Source: Pempheris klunzingeri (taxonomy: Eukaryota > Chordata > Actinopteri > Acropomatiformes > Pempheridae). Taken from it: a stretch of 64,000 nucleotides of DNA. The stretch is taken from assembly GCF_042242105.1 (NCBI RefSeq), contig NC_092017.1, forward strand, positions 21,679,432-21,743,431, written 5' to 3'. The first letter of the stretch is position 1, and each line of letters begins with the position of its first letter. The translations under genes were made by a program, and so were the position numbers. The notes under the pieces are model-generated. The model searched no databases, was not told the DNA's origin, and saw nothing but the letters and a program-made list of their open reading frames with translations. Positions 29,501 to 43,345 of the stretch are shown here, piece by piece.

Positions 29501-32500
29501 AATTATTTAAGATATGAACTCAGTATTGGTCAAGTAAAAAAAACAAAACAAATATCTGGAGCTGAAAGCTGCATTTCATAACTTCTTGAACATTTAAACA
29601 GAAAACAGCAAAGATGACGAATTTATCTAAAATCTGTCTGCATTTTTGCAGCAGCTGTAATTCGAATGTAATTCAATTTAAACAATTTAAGCAACATCTC
29701 TGCCAAAGCTCATGGTCCAAACATGAGATCCAAAACGTTGCACCACAATTTGTTCCATCATGAAATCCAAATTTTTGATGGAAAACAAAACCGTCTGAGA
29801 AAGTATCCAAGGAAAACTGTAATCTGACAGAAAACCAAAGTAGTGAATTTTCCAACAATTCACTTACATTGAACAATGTGAGGCTGTTGAAGGTTCCTCT
29901 AATGTGTTTGTGAATTCTGGCACATTCAGGGTCTTACTGCTACCTTCTACTTTCAAATATTTAGAAATAGGTCAGCCAAAACCAGGGACTGAAAGATAAC
30001 TTTAGTTGAGTGCAGAAGAGTCAACTTCTCCTATTCGCGTTTGTATTCAGTATTGAAGGCTTTTCCTTGAACACAGCTGCGTTACACTGAGACATCATGT
30101 GCATTTTTTTAAAAACTAACTGTTTAGTCAATGGAATATCAAATGCCTGTCACCAAATCCCAAAGGGGTGTCTTTAAAACGGATACAAAAGGTTTCGTAA
30201 TATGCAAAGTGTACTTTATGATATCATTTCATGTGTGTAAATGTGTGTCCCCTGTGTGTATACAAACAGACAAACCATAAAAAACACCATCTTCTCTCTT
30301 TTGTGTGTGTGAAAACACACAGTTTAGATTTGGCTCCCTTTATGATGTCATAACAGGATCTGTTGGACATGTGACCTCCTTAGGTCCTTCAGCAGGGTGA
30401 CTGTGCTCGCCCACTGAACGCCTCCTGAATCTACCTCACTGTACGCCAATGTTTTTCTCTCAGTAATCCTGCTAACAAAAAGATGTTGAAGGCAAGAGAA
30501 ATGCACACAGTTTGTTCTGTTAAAACAGAGCATGTGGAAATAGGCTGAAAACAGCCACAGCAGCCATGGCTGGTATGAGAAAAATGGAGTGGTTTTTGAA
30601 CATTAAACTATATAAACCTACTCCAGTAGGATCTCCAAATACAAGTATGAACTTGAAAATGAATAATTCATGGGGCCTTTAATGAATCAGAAAAAATCCT
30701 CCCGTTTCACAAGATGTTGCAACAAATGTTTTTTATTTTAACTTGGCAAATGTTAATACATAATTAGCCAGTTGTCACCGATTACATTCAGTTTCAGTTT
30801 TTGATTAAGAGACTTAAATGTATGATATATTTAGTTTAATTTACTCGTATAATCATATTTATCTTAACAAAAATATATTATATGCACTGATTTAAGAAAA
30901 ATCATTAACCAAGTGAAATTTCACTCAGTCAGCAGGTATGTTTTGAATAAAGAATGATATGTAGCTGAGTATTGCTTGCAGTGCACACACACACTGTTGT
31001 GCACCAGATGTAAAATACAGGGGAATGAGCTTTCCAGAATCCTATGGATCAGCCAGGAGATGCTTGGCCTCCTGCCTGAGTAGGAAAACTGAAATCTGTT
31101 TGGCTGTGTACTGGGGGCAAAAAAAGGAGAAAAGATGATTAATGACGTTTCAGTCGTCAAGGCTGCAGAGTCCTGGAGATTCGCTCTCTGCTCTCATCGT
31201 GACTGCCGTCACATAAAAACCCTTTGACCCCAGTTTGACCTTTTACATTTGACTGGGTCCGCCCTATAATGAGTACGTTTGACCGCTTCGTATAATTATA
31301 AAAGGGCTTTAATCAGTCTCAAAATACTGAAAGTAATGGAGATGAAAGAATTTCATCGCAACATAGCACACAATGCAAGACACGGTTGGCGTGCATTCAG
31401 ATTCCACTGTTGGCACAACGATGGGCATGGAGGCATTTTGACTTGGATCCCAAAAGACTGGAACAGGATTCTTATAAAGGACATGTCTTTATGTTGTAAT
31501 TCAACATACTATCGTCTTTGTATTTTACAATGTCGATCTCTACATTTATAACCCACTTATTTTAAAAATAAAATGAAGCATTATTTGTAACACTTTACAG
31601 ACTACGATTATACAACTTTTGTAAATGGGTGTAAACTCTACATGTTACTGTGGATAGAAATAGTTTTGGTCTGGTCAGGACACTCATTCATCACAACTGG
31701 TTTTTGCTAAATGTAGAGCATGAAGTAAAATGCACCCTTCCCACTAAAGACAAATGAGTGAAACATTGAAGTCTGAGAGCAACCATGAATTTAGTGGATG
31801 TGTATCGTCAGACAGGCCCAGCTCAGCAGCAGAGTGAGCGCAGACCAGTAGAGCGCTCAGCTTCGTTAGCATTGTGCCACCTCAGCGCTGACAGGCGTGG
31901 AGCTACTTTTACTGCCACCCTCATTAGGCACTCAGCCTCTGGCAGCCGAAAAACCTCAAACCTCAAACCTGAACCCCACCCCAAATGTCTGACTGCGTCC
32001 CAGGACATCAGCGGGGTTACAGCCCCACACACACAATGACTGAAAGCTGCGGTTGTTTGATCTTCAGCTTGTCTTCTTGTCTGGCAACTCCTCCCTGCAA
32101 TCATGTGCTGTGTTCTTGAGTGTGTTTCATGTACAGTAGATACAGAGATATTTATATTCTCTACTCTACGTCTCCCTTCTATCTCACTCTTTGTTTCTTT
32201 GCCCTTCATCTCATGTTGTGAGCATGCACATCAGTGTGACTTTGGCATCAGCAGATCACACAGTTCATACGTTTACTTTACTGTAAGCAAGAGCCACTGT
32301 AAACACTCACAATGTGTACGCCACTGCAAACACTCCAACATGACGTGTATGCATGTGTGTGTACGTTTATATCGATTTGGGGACAGATATCGTCCCCAAA
32401 TAGTTGAATTCAAACAAAAAAACAACACTCTTTTAGCTGTTTATTGGGGAGGGGTGCGCTTTGGACTTGGTCAGAGAGTTACAGTGCAAAAGGCATCGAG

Positions 32501-35500
32501 GTGTAGTCTGAAAAAGTGGGTTTTCAGCCCTCTGAGCACTCTTCTCCCATCTGAGAACAAAAAGCTGGTCCCCACAAGCTTAACCATCTACATATTTTTG
32601 GATTAGGACTTTGGTTATGGTGAAGGTTTGGGCCTCTTGGGAATTTATGTGTCAACACAATGTCCTCAAAAAGTCACACAAACAACACATTTAGATTTTC
32701 AAGGCCCATATTGCAATCAGCTGTGATGACAACTAACAAATTCAACATAGATAACATAGTAAGTAAAAGGGGGAAACCTACCTAAATTCAACATAAGGAT
32801 GCAGTGTTATCTAAACTAATGGTTTAGATGAGAAGACAAAGTCCTCCAAAGTTGTGATTTTTCCTTCTCTGATTGTAGAATTTGATTTTTAGAGGCATGA
32901 AGAGGTGAAAGTGTCCGATATGTCACATGAAAAAGCAAAAGATTAGAGAGAATTCAAACAAAATATACATAGTTTTGTGTAATCATGCGACTTCTCAGTT
33001 TTATGTAACCCACGCCTCTGCAGTATGACTGTAACCACTATGGGCCTGAAGATGAGAAAGATGGGGGAAGACTGGAGGGAACTAAACATGCTAAAGTAGA
33101 TTTACCCTACAGCCACCAGAACTCACTGTCCTGGATGGTGCCTGATATAAACTAAGGCCAGCCACCGCTTATACATAGAGACGCTGCATTAGAGGTATTA
33201 TTTTATGTACATACAGTGTTGTAAGTCTTTGTGAATGGAAGAATCTCAGGCTCTTAAACACATTGACAGAGAGAGGGTTTGGGTTTTTCTGTAGGTGTTC
33301 TCAGCAACACTAAGGATCATGACAGAAAATCCACACAGACTAAATCTACAATGAGGCATAGCTCTGCTGGAGGCGTATCCATCGGTGCTAGCATCATGCC
33401 GAACAAAGAGATAAATGGCTGATTGGAAGAATCAATACGTTCCTCTCCACTGTTTTATTGACATAACCTTAAGGGTCATAAGGACCTTATTTCGGAAATA
33501 AGAAGGTAACACCAAGAGGTCAGAGAGCAAAGGTCGTAGTCGCTTAAGGTTCTCACTCTTCTACCCAACACTGATGAAACTGCTACATGGACAGTTTTTG
33601 ACCATTTAAATGGGAATTTTGCTGTAAAATGACTCCTTACACAACCTATTAGAATCATAGAAATTTATATATATAATTATATACTGTATATAAACTTGTT
33701 TTCTGGAGTTACAATTGTGAAATGAATAGAGGTGCAGTAGCCTTGAGAAAGAAAGAGACACTGACATGGTGTGGGGACGGCACAGTGAGGGACAGAAGAC
33801 GTAATGAAGAAAGAAATGATGATGGGGAGGGAAGTGGGATACTGAATGTTAAAAATTACGACACAGTTATCTGCAGAGAGGTGTGGATATCATGAGGCAG
33901 AGATTTGAATGTTGGTGCCTTATATCACCTCGTGGTCCTGCACTTCACCGCAGACCTCTGCTAATATATTCTCAGGAGGAATTTTCCATGACCGCAGCCG
34001 TCTTTTTCCTCTTATTCATCATTTAGGTTTTTCAATCACACACACCCACATTCACATTACATCAGACAATAGCAGTGGCCGTTATTTCTGATTAATCATT
34101 ACTTTATTTATTATAACAGATGACATAATGAATACATTGTTGTTTTAGTGATTTGCACCAAGAGGGAATAACAGGGAATTAAGACATCTTTTAAAAGATT
34201 ATTTTCTTGAATTTATTTAAAATGTGTCACTTTCCACTGTATCAAATTTCCGTCACTCAACAGCTTTTCCTGCAGAGTTAGTTTTGGTTACATTTCCCTG
34301 TTAATACTTTTAAACAGTTTAATCCACCACATTACAGTACACTTCTCTAAACCTTTGCTTCTCTCTTTTCCATCTTGAAGCTTTTCTCCTCCTTTACCTT
34401 ATTTGTTTCCACATTGATTGCAGTGTTTACCCAACCCGCCAGCCACTGTTATACTTTACTTCCAATTATGGTAATCTGCAAAGGTTTAATAGCATTATAA
34501 TAGTGTTTGCTCTGGTCTGAGGAGCCAAAGCTTAAAATAAATATCTGCAGAGTCAAGTAGTTCCTCAGGTTCACAGTTTGTCTGGTTCTCATGTATAATG
34601 CTTTTTTTCCTATTGCAATCTATCAAAACTTGAATGTGCTGAAAATAATCCTAAACCTCAACATGTAACTTCATTAGGTCTGTGTAGTTTCATCCATAAC
34701 ATGCTTTTTTTCTCTCCGCAGGCTCACTTGCGCTCAGTGGATGTGAAGATCTTGCAGCAGTTGCTGGCAGTCCATGAAGGCATCGAGGCAGTGAAATGGC
34801 TGCTGGAGGAACGAAGTACACTGACGAGCCGCTGCAGCAGCTTAACCAGCAGCCAGTACAGCCTGGGCGAGGGCCCCGACACCTCCTGGAGAGGCTCCTG
34901 GAGCAGCCTGCAGGACCCCAACGACAAGCTAGACAATATCTCCATTGGCAGCTACCTGGACACCCTGGCGGATGACATGGACGAGTACTGCCCCTCCAGC
35001 TCGGAGTCTGTCATCTGCTCCACCACGCCGCTGATCTCAGAGGCCACTGCTGGGGGCCGGACAGGGGGAGGCCCCGGGACCACGGTCACAGCAGCTGGGA
35101 TAGGAGGTGGTCTAGGGGTGAGGTCTAGCACAGGGGCTGAAAGTGGGATTCGGGCTGGGTCAAATGAAAATGGAACAGGGGTTGGAAATGGGACAGATGT
35201 GAAAGGTGGACCAGGGACCGGGGTTACCAGTGCTACCACTGGGACTGGGATTACTGGGACTGGCAAACAACCTATTCCTGTCAGCTCCCCCCAAGCCAAG
35301 TCAGAGGGCCCCAAGCAAGACGCACCGGTCTGGACCAAAGCTGTAGAGATGGGAAAAGGAAGCCCTTTTTCTAAGGGCAATACCCAGATACAAGCGGTTA
35401 AGGCCAATGGCGTCCTGGAGAAACCAACCATGCAAACGGGGAGCCCAACCCGCCCCAGCCTCAACGAGAAACTGGGAACCAGCCAGAGCCCCAAACTCAA

Positions 35501-35618
35501 ACCTTACAAAAACGGAAAGATCGACTTGGACACTTGCAAAATGAACGGCAAAATGCATCTGGAGTACGACGCGCACTGGCGGTGGGTGCAGTCGCAAGAA
35601 GATGTCACATTTTTGTAA
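22737..35618 (+). CDS. lurap1: Leucine rich adaptor protein 1 (369 aa)
   Basis: Two coding exons, 22737-22949 (ATG) and 34722-35618 (TAA), join in phase 0 across an 11.8-kb intron with GTAAG donor and CTCTCCGCAG acceptor. Exon 1 encodes TPDLKDIEVKIGRKTPEGLL; exon 2 opens with VDVKILQQLLAVHEGIEAVK and continues with a WLLEERSTLTSRCSSLTSSQ-type block and SIGSYLDTL. The protein ends AHWRWVQSQEDVTFL. All match LURAP1 rather than LURAP1L, whose end differs. Mammalian LURAP1 (LRAP35a) is a cytoplasmic adaptor linking MRCK kinase to myosin 18A in lamellar actomyosin flow, and has been tied to NF-kB activation. The final TFL fits a class I PDZ ligand. The protein is about 130 residues longer than human LURAP1, largely from a Gly/Thr-rich segment near residues 180-254. 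Confidence 0.95.
22971..23037 (+). repeat. (GT)n microsatellite beside the lurap1 splice donor
   Basis: About 67 bp of GT with a short GCGC interruption, starting 21 bp after the exon 1 donor at 22950. Confidence 0.95.
24165..24535 (+). mobile_element. Fold-back repeat, one arm, in the lurap1 intron
   Basis: Order of signatures: gagagttagatgag, ggttagcttagcttagcata, aagactggaaacagggggaa, a ctcacaaattaact stretch, ttatgtgccagaccatttct and tcctggagtcttgtcatcgc. This is the left arm of a large palindromic repeat common in teleosts. The mirrored right arm is absent here. Confidence 0.7.
26483..26510 (+). repeat. (GT)n microsatellite
   Basis: Simple dinucleotide tract in the lurap1 intron. Confidence 0.95.
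27473..27499 (+). repeat. (CA)n microsatellite
   Basis: Simple dinucleotide tract in the lurap1 intron. It lies inside a 166-codon open frame that is otherwise unremarkable. Confidence 0.95.
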
Positions 35619-37220
35619 GACGAATGATAACGGAGGGGATTAAAGCCACTGTTGAACACTCCCTCTGTAATGTCAAAGACCAGATCACCGAAGGATAGAA
35701 GAGCAAACTGCTGTTGTAAAATGCACATAGTGAGGCTTTCCTTGTTGAACGACACTGGGTTTGAAAGACAAATATTACGTTCTTTTTGTCCTGTTGTTCC
35801 CTTCTGTGACTGCACTAACTTTCTATACAAAACATTGATGTCAGTGTTAAGGTGGACGCACATTAACAGGATTTAGTCTAACTGGGCTGCCTCAAACAAA
35901 TTTAAGAACATTTATTTTAAAATCCTGTGTCATAGCTTTTCTCAGGGTCGTTCTTGGCATTCCCTGATTTTTCTCCTTGGTTCCTTTTTTTTTCTAAAGC
36001 ACAGCAAGATGATCTGCCAGAGAGCTGAAACATGATTTCAGATTGCTTGACATAGTACATCAACCAATGTAAATTAGAGGATTTGAATTATAATCTTATC
36101 TTCTCATCCAGAAAAATAATTCCCATCAACTACGATTAATACCCTAAATCCATAATTAAAACCCAGGGGCATAGCCCATAACCATATAAGATTTCTGAAA
36201 GAATATTCCGCTGGGATCTCTTCCATTACTTCATATGTCCTGTAGTGTGTCCTCTACAATCATCACCTGCCTCAAGGGCACTACAAACAGCACTGGTAGA
36301 GCCTACTATACCGCATTTATATTAGTAGAAGACCAAAGTTTTCCCCTATCAACCCATGTTTATTGACTTAATTAACCAAATTTATTGTATAAACCCATTG
36401 ACTTAGACAATATAAATTAATGGCTATAGACAGTATTACTTGATAAGTATTAAACTAAAAAAGCAAAACAGAAGTATGAAACACCTTTTGATAAAACCTG
36501 TGAGCGTATTCCTCCCCCAAAACTTGTAGCTCCTTGAACACAAAGTAGAGGATGTGAAAATAGACAACAGACCACTGAGGCTTGTAAAAGTTTCCCTCAC
36601 TGAAAAATAATGTACTCACTGTTAGCGTTTGTGTCTTTGTGGAGCTGATACCGACCATCTGCAATATTGTATATTCACTGAATGGCAATACAGCTACTCT
36701 GTGCATCAGGTACTAGTCGTGACTGGTTGTAGGCAAATATTGAATGTGGCTGAATTTTTATTTTTATTTTTTTTTAACTGTTCTGGTAACCTGTGTTAGT
36801 TTATAAAAGCAGATGTTGTGCCTGATTGGTGTAAACCTAAACTACATATGCCTGTACTTTCCCTCCTGAGATGACTGCACTGTTTTTATGATAATCTGAG
36901 TTTTTTTATTCGTAGTATTTTTGCCTCCCTCTGGCCTCTGCTTGCGTGTACAAATGGCTAGACAAACAGTCTGTGTGCTCTCGCCATATGAGTGTTGACT
37001 GGTAAATGTGTTGCGTTGGCTGGGTGGATATTGCATGCCATGTGCTGAAAGCTTTATTGGTTAAATCGTGAGAAATGCGTGGAAGACCAAACACAATCAG
37101 AGAAGAAAAGCAATATTTCTTGAAGTCTTTCTACTGGCTTACATAAGCAGCTTCTTCTCAGCAAATGAAATTTAAAATTGTCTGATCTTCAAGAGTTTCC
37201 TCAGCTACTGACAGTGAGAG

Positions 37221-37223
<3 letters not shown>

Positions 37224-37274
<51 letters not shown>
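37224..37274 (+). repeat. (GT)n microsatellite
   Basis: About 51 bp of uninterrupted GT. Confidence 0.95.
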
Positions 37275-37276
<2 letters not shown>

Positions 37277-38160
37277 ACAGATGCTGACTGCCTGCCTGAA
37301 CACAGCTGGCTTGTCAGGATTCGGATGAGAATAGATGAGTCCCAAAGGTTTTCAAGCATTTTTAGCTCATTCATCACAGCGTTATTACATCTCCTACCAG
37401 TCTGCAGTTTGTCATGTTAATGCTGCAGGGACAGTGCAACACTTTTTGATAAACGGAGGGGAAAGTGTTACATAATCTGTGCGTAACTGTTTATGCTGCA
37501 ATATACCTTGTCCAAAAAAAGCTCCTTGTAAAAGGTTTGGCTTACCCTCTCTCCTACCTTATATGACTCTCTAAAAGCTGTGCCCCCTCTTGAATCATTG
37601 CAGAACCCAAATTCTAAAATGTTTCACTTGATCTCTGACCTTGTATTGCTGAGAATAGTTTGAAACTTTTCAATACTCGGGCTGATACAATGTTTGGGTT
37701 TGACAATTTCAATTCTCGGACACCTCTCAGTCAGTAGCAAAAAAAAAAAAAGTTCGATACCCGGGCCTATCCCATTGCATCCCAAAAGTTCTAGGCCTGG
37801 TTTTTCATACATTTCATGCATTGGAACAAAGATATGCTATATATTTTATAACTCACTGGAGGTACTTAAGTGTAAACTTTCCCAAATCCAGTCAAGAGAA
37901 ATCCAAAGCTTGACAGGCTAGTTGAGGAGATGGATTTAGCCAACAGTGAATTAATGGATTCAGAGCTGACTTCTAACTAACTAACTAACTGTTGCTGCTC
38001 AGAATAATATATAAACACAACTAGTTGTTATAAAAAGCAGACAAGCAAGTCCATCTTGGATCATTTCACTTTCTGCTGTGCCTGAAGAAATTCTCTCTTT
38101 ATAGGCAGCTACAGTGAGATGTTAGCCTCAGCATCTCCATTTGTTTGAGCCACTGGAGCG

Positions 38161-38164
<4 letters not shown>

Positions 38165-38192
<28 letters not shown>
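38165..38192 (+). repeat. (CT)n microsatellite
   Basis: About 28 bp of CT repeats. Confidence 0.95.
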
Positions 38193-38195
<3 letters not shown>

Positions 38196-41100
38196 CATCC
38201 TTCTTTCCACCACCACACTGGTTCGATGGAAATGTTCAGCCTGTGCCAACACACACATCATGCACACACAATGCCCTCTCGCCAGAGACAGCACCATGAA
38301 GCCAGCACCCCAGAAACAGTGACTGTAGGCCAGTCCTGGAGGCATCCAAGGAAAACTGTGCTCAGACTGGACCTTGAACCCTTGAACGACTTGGAACATT
38401 TTAAAAATCTGCCCCCGTTTTCTTTCCCTCCTGAATCTCTTTGATCACAAAAAAGAAGAGTATCTATCCATCGCTGGTTAAGTATTTCAACCATGGTATA
38501 CCATCCAGCCACAGTATAGACATGAAGTCATTTCAAACCTCCTTCCCTTTTTAACATATGTGTTGGCTGTAAAACAATACTGCATGCCAGAGAGGCTGTC
38601 TGCTCTGCTAGTTTGTGGTTTTCTTTCCAAATTAACTGAGCCATATGGAGAAAGAAAAACATTTCAGTGCAGGGAACAAACCTGTAAAACACATTACATC
38701 AAGCTATAGTGCCTCTCTCTGAACATATACTGTAGCCCAAGATGTTTTAATGTGTTTTTAGAGGGCGAATCCAGTTTAAAATTGGAATATGAACGTTGTT
38801 TAAAAAACACTCACAGGGAGAGATTTAATGGGCGCTGATGGTCTAGGTGCCAGGAGAAAATCGCTTGTGGCCTGATTGTTTTTGAAAGAGGGATAATAAC
38901 TGCTGAGTGCACGGACAAGAATGGAAGTGTTACTAACTGGCACGCTTGAGGAAAATACCTTTCAGTCAAAGCTGAAACCCTCTATGCTGTTTCCAGACTT
39001 TTTAGACAGTGCGGAGGTGAACACAATGCGGCGGGCTTGTTCCCTCAAATCCTTCTGTTCTGTCCTTTTATGATGTTCAGGATCTATCAGATGCCCAGTG
39101 CGTGATGTGTTTGCCTTGGCTTCAGGTGCCAGGCACCCTCCAGCTATTCTGGGCACAAGACAAACAGCATGATTACATAGATGAGTGGATGTCCATACGG
39201 TTGCCGTGACAACGAGACCGAGCAGGCTTCAGCTCCAGTGGCTACGTAAAACAACATTTACCGCAGTGTACACTATAGCAGCACCGTTTGAATGATGGCA
39301 GGTGAGATGAAAGAGATGACTGGTGATGCTTTTTAACAGTCAGATTAATAACCATTAGACTGATATTAAAAAGGTCATTACATTTTCAGGTACCTCTAAT
39401 AACCTCTAATAAGGAGCCCTTTATTATTACATTATTTATGAATAAAAATGAGTCCAAAGTTAAACAAGACATGCAAAATAAATGCATTTCTTTCTGTTTC
39501 AGATGTAAAAAAAAAAACACATTTTGATGTCCACTCTCGAAGGACTCGTAGTGCTGTTTTAGAACTTTTCTATGTTGTTACATTACAAATCAAAAACTTT
39601 GATTATTCTGTACCCGACAAAGAGCGAAGTTGTGCTCAGAACATACCTTTTCCAATGTGATAAAATGGAAAATTTAAAAAAAAGGGATGAATTAACAGTG
39701 TTGAGTCACACAAATTACAAGATAAAAAAAAGCATGTGTCAGCTTCAGAAGGAATTCAGCATTTTAAGGCAAGTTTTTCCTTTCCATCGCAGCAGAACAG
39801 TATGCACAGTGAATCACTGTACATAAAATCATTTTTGGTGCTGATTTAGCCTCCTTTCTTCTCTCACTCCCCACTGCTCTGTTCTGCATTGCTAAACAGC
39901 TCAGACAGTATGAGCCACCTGAAATGCTGTCAGGAGACCTTTTTCCTGCAAGTTTTGGCCATTTTTGAGAAGCCAAGAGAGACTGGCTGAGTCTCTCTGG
40001 AGGTAGAATAGCAGGATAAACAGTGAGCTGAGTGGCTTAGCACACAGCATGCAGCTAAAAGGAAGCTTCCTTTCCCGGTGTCCTGCTGTTTTCTTCCTTC
40101 CTCTTATACATACACAAACACAATTTATGCTGGGACTGACGTGGGTCTCTAGGTACCCGACAGCTCCTCAACGAGCCATTAAGCATTTCCTCTCCTTGAA
40201 TCCTATTCATACATTATCCCTGTGTGTGTGTTTTGTTCACTACCCAAACAGCTCAAAGAAATGGAAGTGAATTGAAATAAACCCCAGTGAGTGCACAGTG
40301 GGCTCTGAACTGGGTCCAAAACTTAACTTAGGCAAACACAGAGGGTTTAAAGATAAAAGCCACAGAGACGGACTTCAGTTCAGTTGACCAGACAAATCAA
40401 TATTGTGCTTGAGTGAGTGGAACCGTTTTTATTTCCATGGTACGATGCATATTTTTTTTTATTTCATTATGCAATGTGTCCAGAGAAACATATTTTTTCT
40501 TTGTAAAGTGGAGAGAAATAATTGTTCATCAATGTGGAGAAATATATTATGCAGTATGTAAATTATACAAGCTTATCCAATGATTAAAGATATTTTAAAT
40601 GTTTTTGTTTGTGTTTTTATTCCCTTATCAAGTAGGGGAGTGGGAAATCAGAGAAATACTGCTGATGAAAAAAAATCCTATTCAGCAGTTTGACCTGATT
40701 CTTTGGACAAACTCTGGAACTGTATCAAATACCCCCCCAGGGGAAAAAGCAAATAAGAAATTCAAAACCTTCCTACCTTCTCTTCCATCAGCGGATGTTT
40801 TCCTCCACTGACCTCTTAATATAAACTACTTCGAGTGCTTTCAGTGAACCTCATGCAGATTTCTAATCAATACTTGGCCCGCCCTCCCACAGAGGTTTAT
40901 CAATGCAGATCCATTAGCACTCAAAGCACTCAATGGCTATTTCCCAAGACGACTTCAAAGACACATGCTGTTTGATGTGACTAGAGAAAGCATCACTGTC
41001 CTCCTTCAGGCAGGTAACTAAAATCATGTGTATAGCTGTGGAGAAGAATAGTTAGTACACCCAAACAGAGTATGTGTATATACAGAGTATCTTTAGATTA

Positions 41101-42974
41101 TTCAATATTCAACACGTTAGAGTAAGGTTACTCCAAAAATGCTACTCCATGTGTCAAGGTCTGCCTTGAAGAGAACGTTACATAACATCAGTTTAATGTT
41201 TAAGCACATCATGTTGATGCATGCACTTGCCATGATTTACCACCAAAACACTGATTAAGATGATTTTAGATATTTTAACAATGCTGCTCATCCATGCAGC
41301 CCATACCATTCAAACCTATGTAAGATAGTTTTGGCCTGTTCTGTATCTCTGTTGTAATGACAGAAGTTCAACATAAACAGTGATTATGACACTGTTTGTT
41401 AGTTATCTTGAGCATTTACACTTGCTGACATGCTCTCACCTTCATAGTGTCACAAATCAAAAGGGTTTAGGGGGTTTAGTCATGCCCCCTACCCCTCTGG
41501 TTACGGCTCAGCAGTATTACAGTTTATCTTCTGTAATGGAGGCAGATAGTATCAGACTTGTGTAATCTAACAACAACCTCTGGGCCCCTTCGTCTGTCTG
41601 TGTTCTCAATGGGCTGCATGAAAAGAGGATGAGGGGATTATAAAGGAGGGGAGGACGGCTGGGAAGTTGCCTGTTTTCTGTTGATATGAATATAAGCTGG
41701 TTAACAGAACGAGGTGATGATGGTGGGGTGTGTGAGTGAGAAGGTGGTAAGAGGAGGGGTGTGTGGGTGCCCTGTGGGTGGTTCAAAGCCAGGACACTGT
41801 CACAACTGTCAAAGCTAAAATGTGGATTAATGACGAGTGCAAAGTATGGTTGTGTAGACCAACTAATGAAGCTTGATGTGAAAGATGGTTTAGATAACGT
41901 AAGGTTCTTTTGTCCACTTTCACCAGTCTGATTTCACCATGACCTCTGTCAATAAATAATCTTGCGCTGGTCAGCTGGGGTGCTGTCAACTGTCATTTCA
42001 ATGCTCGACCACCCCTCCACAATTCATCAGAATAACCGCAGGGTGTGATTTGACTAAAGGTCCAGTCCCATGAGCCTCTCAGCAATCAGACTCCACATAA
42101 AAAAAATCTTTAGACTCTATTTGGCATTCCTGTTGTGTGCAGTTTCATTGTTGTACCACCCCGTAGTTTCACAATGGCACTGAATTTCCAAAGACAAAGT
42201 TGAAGGACTAGGATCGTTAATGTTCTGTAATACCGAACATTTAAACAATGAGTGAAAAAAGATTGACTGGATGAAAGCTTCACATTTGCTGCTCTAAATA
42301 CTGCTGTTGAGTTGAGTGAAATGAGAAACATCCATCTGCACTGACAGATGCGATAATACAATTTAAAATGTATAAATAAATGCAAGACAATGTTCACATT
42401 ACAACACTTTTTATAGGCGATATAGTACAAACAATGCTTTCTTCAGCCTCCAGAGAAACTAAAGCTGCTCTGACAGCATGCAGCTCTGTTTAGATGATGA
42501 ACTGCAGTGTGTTTCTGTGCTGGTGTCAATGTCAGCCATTGATTTTCACTGTCCAGGAGACAGTGGTTTTGTCTTGTAATGGACAGCTCCACTAATTGAA
42601 GCAGGCTAAGCGTTTGCGGCCGGTGTTGACGCCTGCGTCAGCAGAGACATTCATTTTACAACCTACAACCACAAGAAGCCACCAGACCCCCAGATGTTGA
42701 GCAGACCGTAGAGAAGCACATTTCCATTTGCAGTTAATCGGCTGATGATGCAAATGCCACTGCTAATTTAGAGCCCTGACAGGGTATTTTTATTTCCACT
42801 TGAACGTGTTTTTTACTCAGCGGGTGGCAAGTGTAAGGAGTGCACGCAAACAATGTGGAGAGGCTGTAAAAGCACAATGAAACAGTGGGAAGGTTTCCTG
42901 CTTACGAGACGGGGTGACGGCTCAGGAGAGACAGAACACTGAGGGTGACGGAGAAAAGGTGGAAAGAGGAATTA

Positions 42975-43345
42975 TTTGACCTTTTGGGGAATGTGCCTAT
43001 TCTTTCTTGCTGAGAGTTAAATGAGAAGATTGATACAACTCTCATGTTTGTGCAGTAGATATGAAGCCAGAGCTAGCAGAGGTTAGCTTAGCATATAGCA
43101 TAAAAGCAGGTGAAAACAGCTAGCCTGTAGCACAGAAGTCGCTACATTATTCCAGCAGCTAACTCTGTTATATACAAACTGAACTAATGAGATATTGATT
43201 TGCAAGATTAAGAGATGGTGTTGGTGGATTTGTAAAAGTTTGGACAGCTAGTTGTTTTCACTTGCTTCTGGTCTTTATGCTAAGCTAAGCTAAGCTAACC
43301 ATTGCATGGTTCCAGCTTCATATTGAACAGACAGATATGAGAGTG
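42975..43345. mobile_element. Short fold-back element with both arms
   Basis: The left arm carries ttgctgagagttaaatgaga, ttgatacaactctcatgttt, a gatatgaagc string and ggttagcttagcatatagca. The right arm carries the inverse signatures: ctttatgctaagctaagcta, ccagcttcatattgaacaga and agatatgagagtggtattg. The arms therefore face each other around a non-repeated centre, as in an internally deleted MITE. It is non-coding. Confidence 0.75.

Larger units (their letters stand above)
22950..34721 (+). other. lurap1: Large lurap1 intron
   Basis: The 11.8-kb intron between the two lurap1 coding exons. It holds a fold-back repeat fragment (about 24165-24535), CA/GT microsatellites near 26.5 and 27.5 kb, a GA-rich stretch near 28.76 kb, a C-run near 25.08 kb and a 10-bp-arm hairpin at 32375-32401. 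Open frames inside it (for example plus-strand frames near 27.3-27.8 and 32.1-32.6 kb) show no recognisable domains. No nested gene is supported. Confidence 0.7.

Noticed and set aside
32103..32606. 167-codon plus-strand frame in the lurap1 intron
   Set aside because: Low-complexity composition, no recognisable domain, and it spans a hairpin-bearing repeat-like stretch. Likely chance.
34952..35500. 182-codon minus-strand open frame
   Set aside because: It lies wholly antisense to lurap1 exon 2 and owes its length to the GC-rich, Gly/Pro-biased codons of that gene. No independent evidence.
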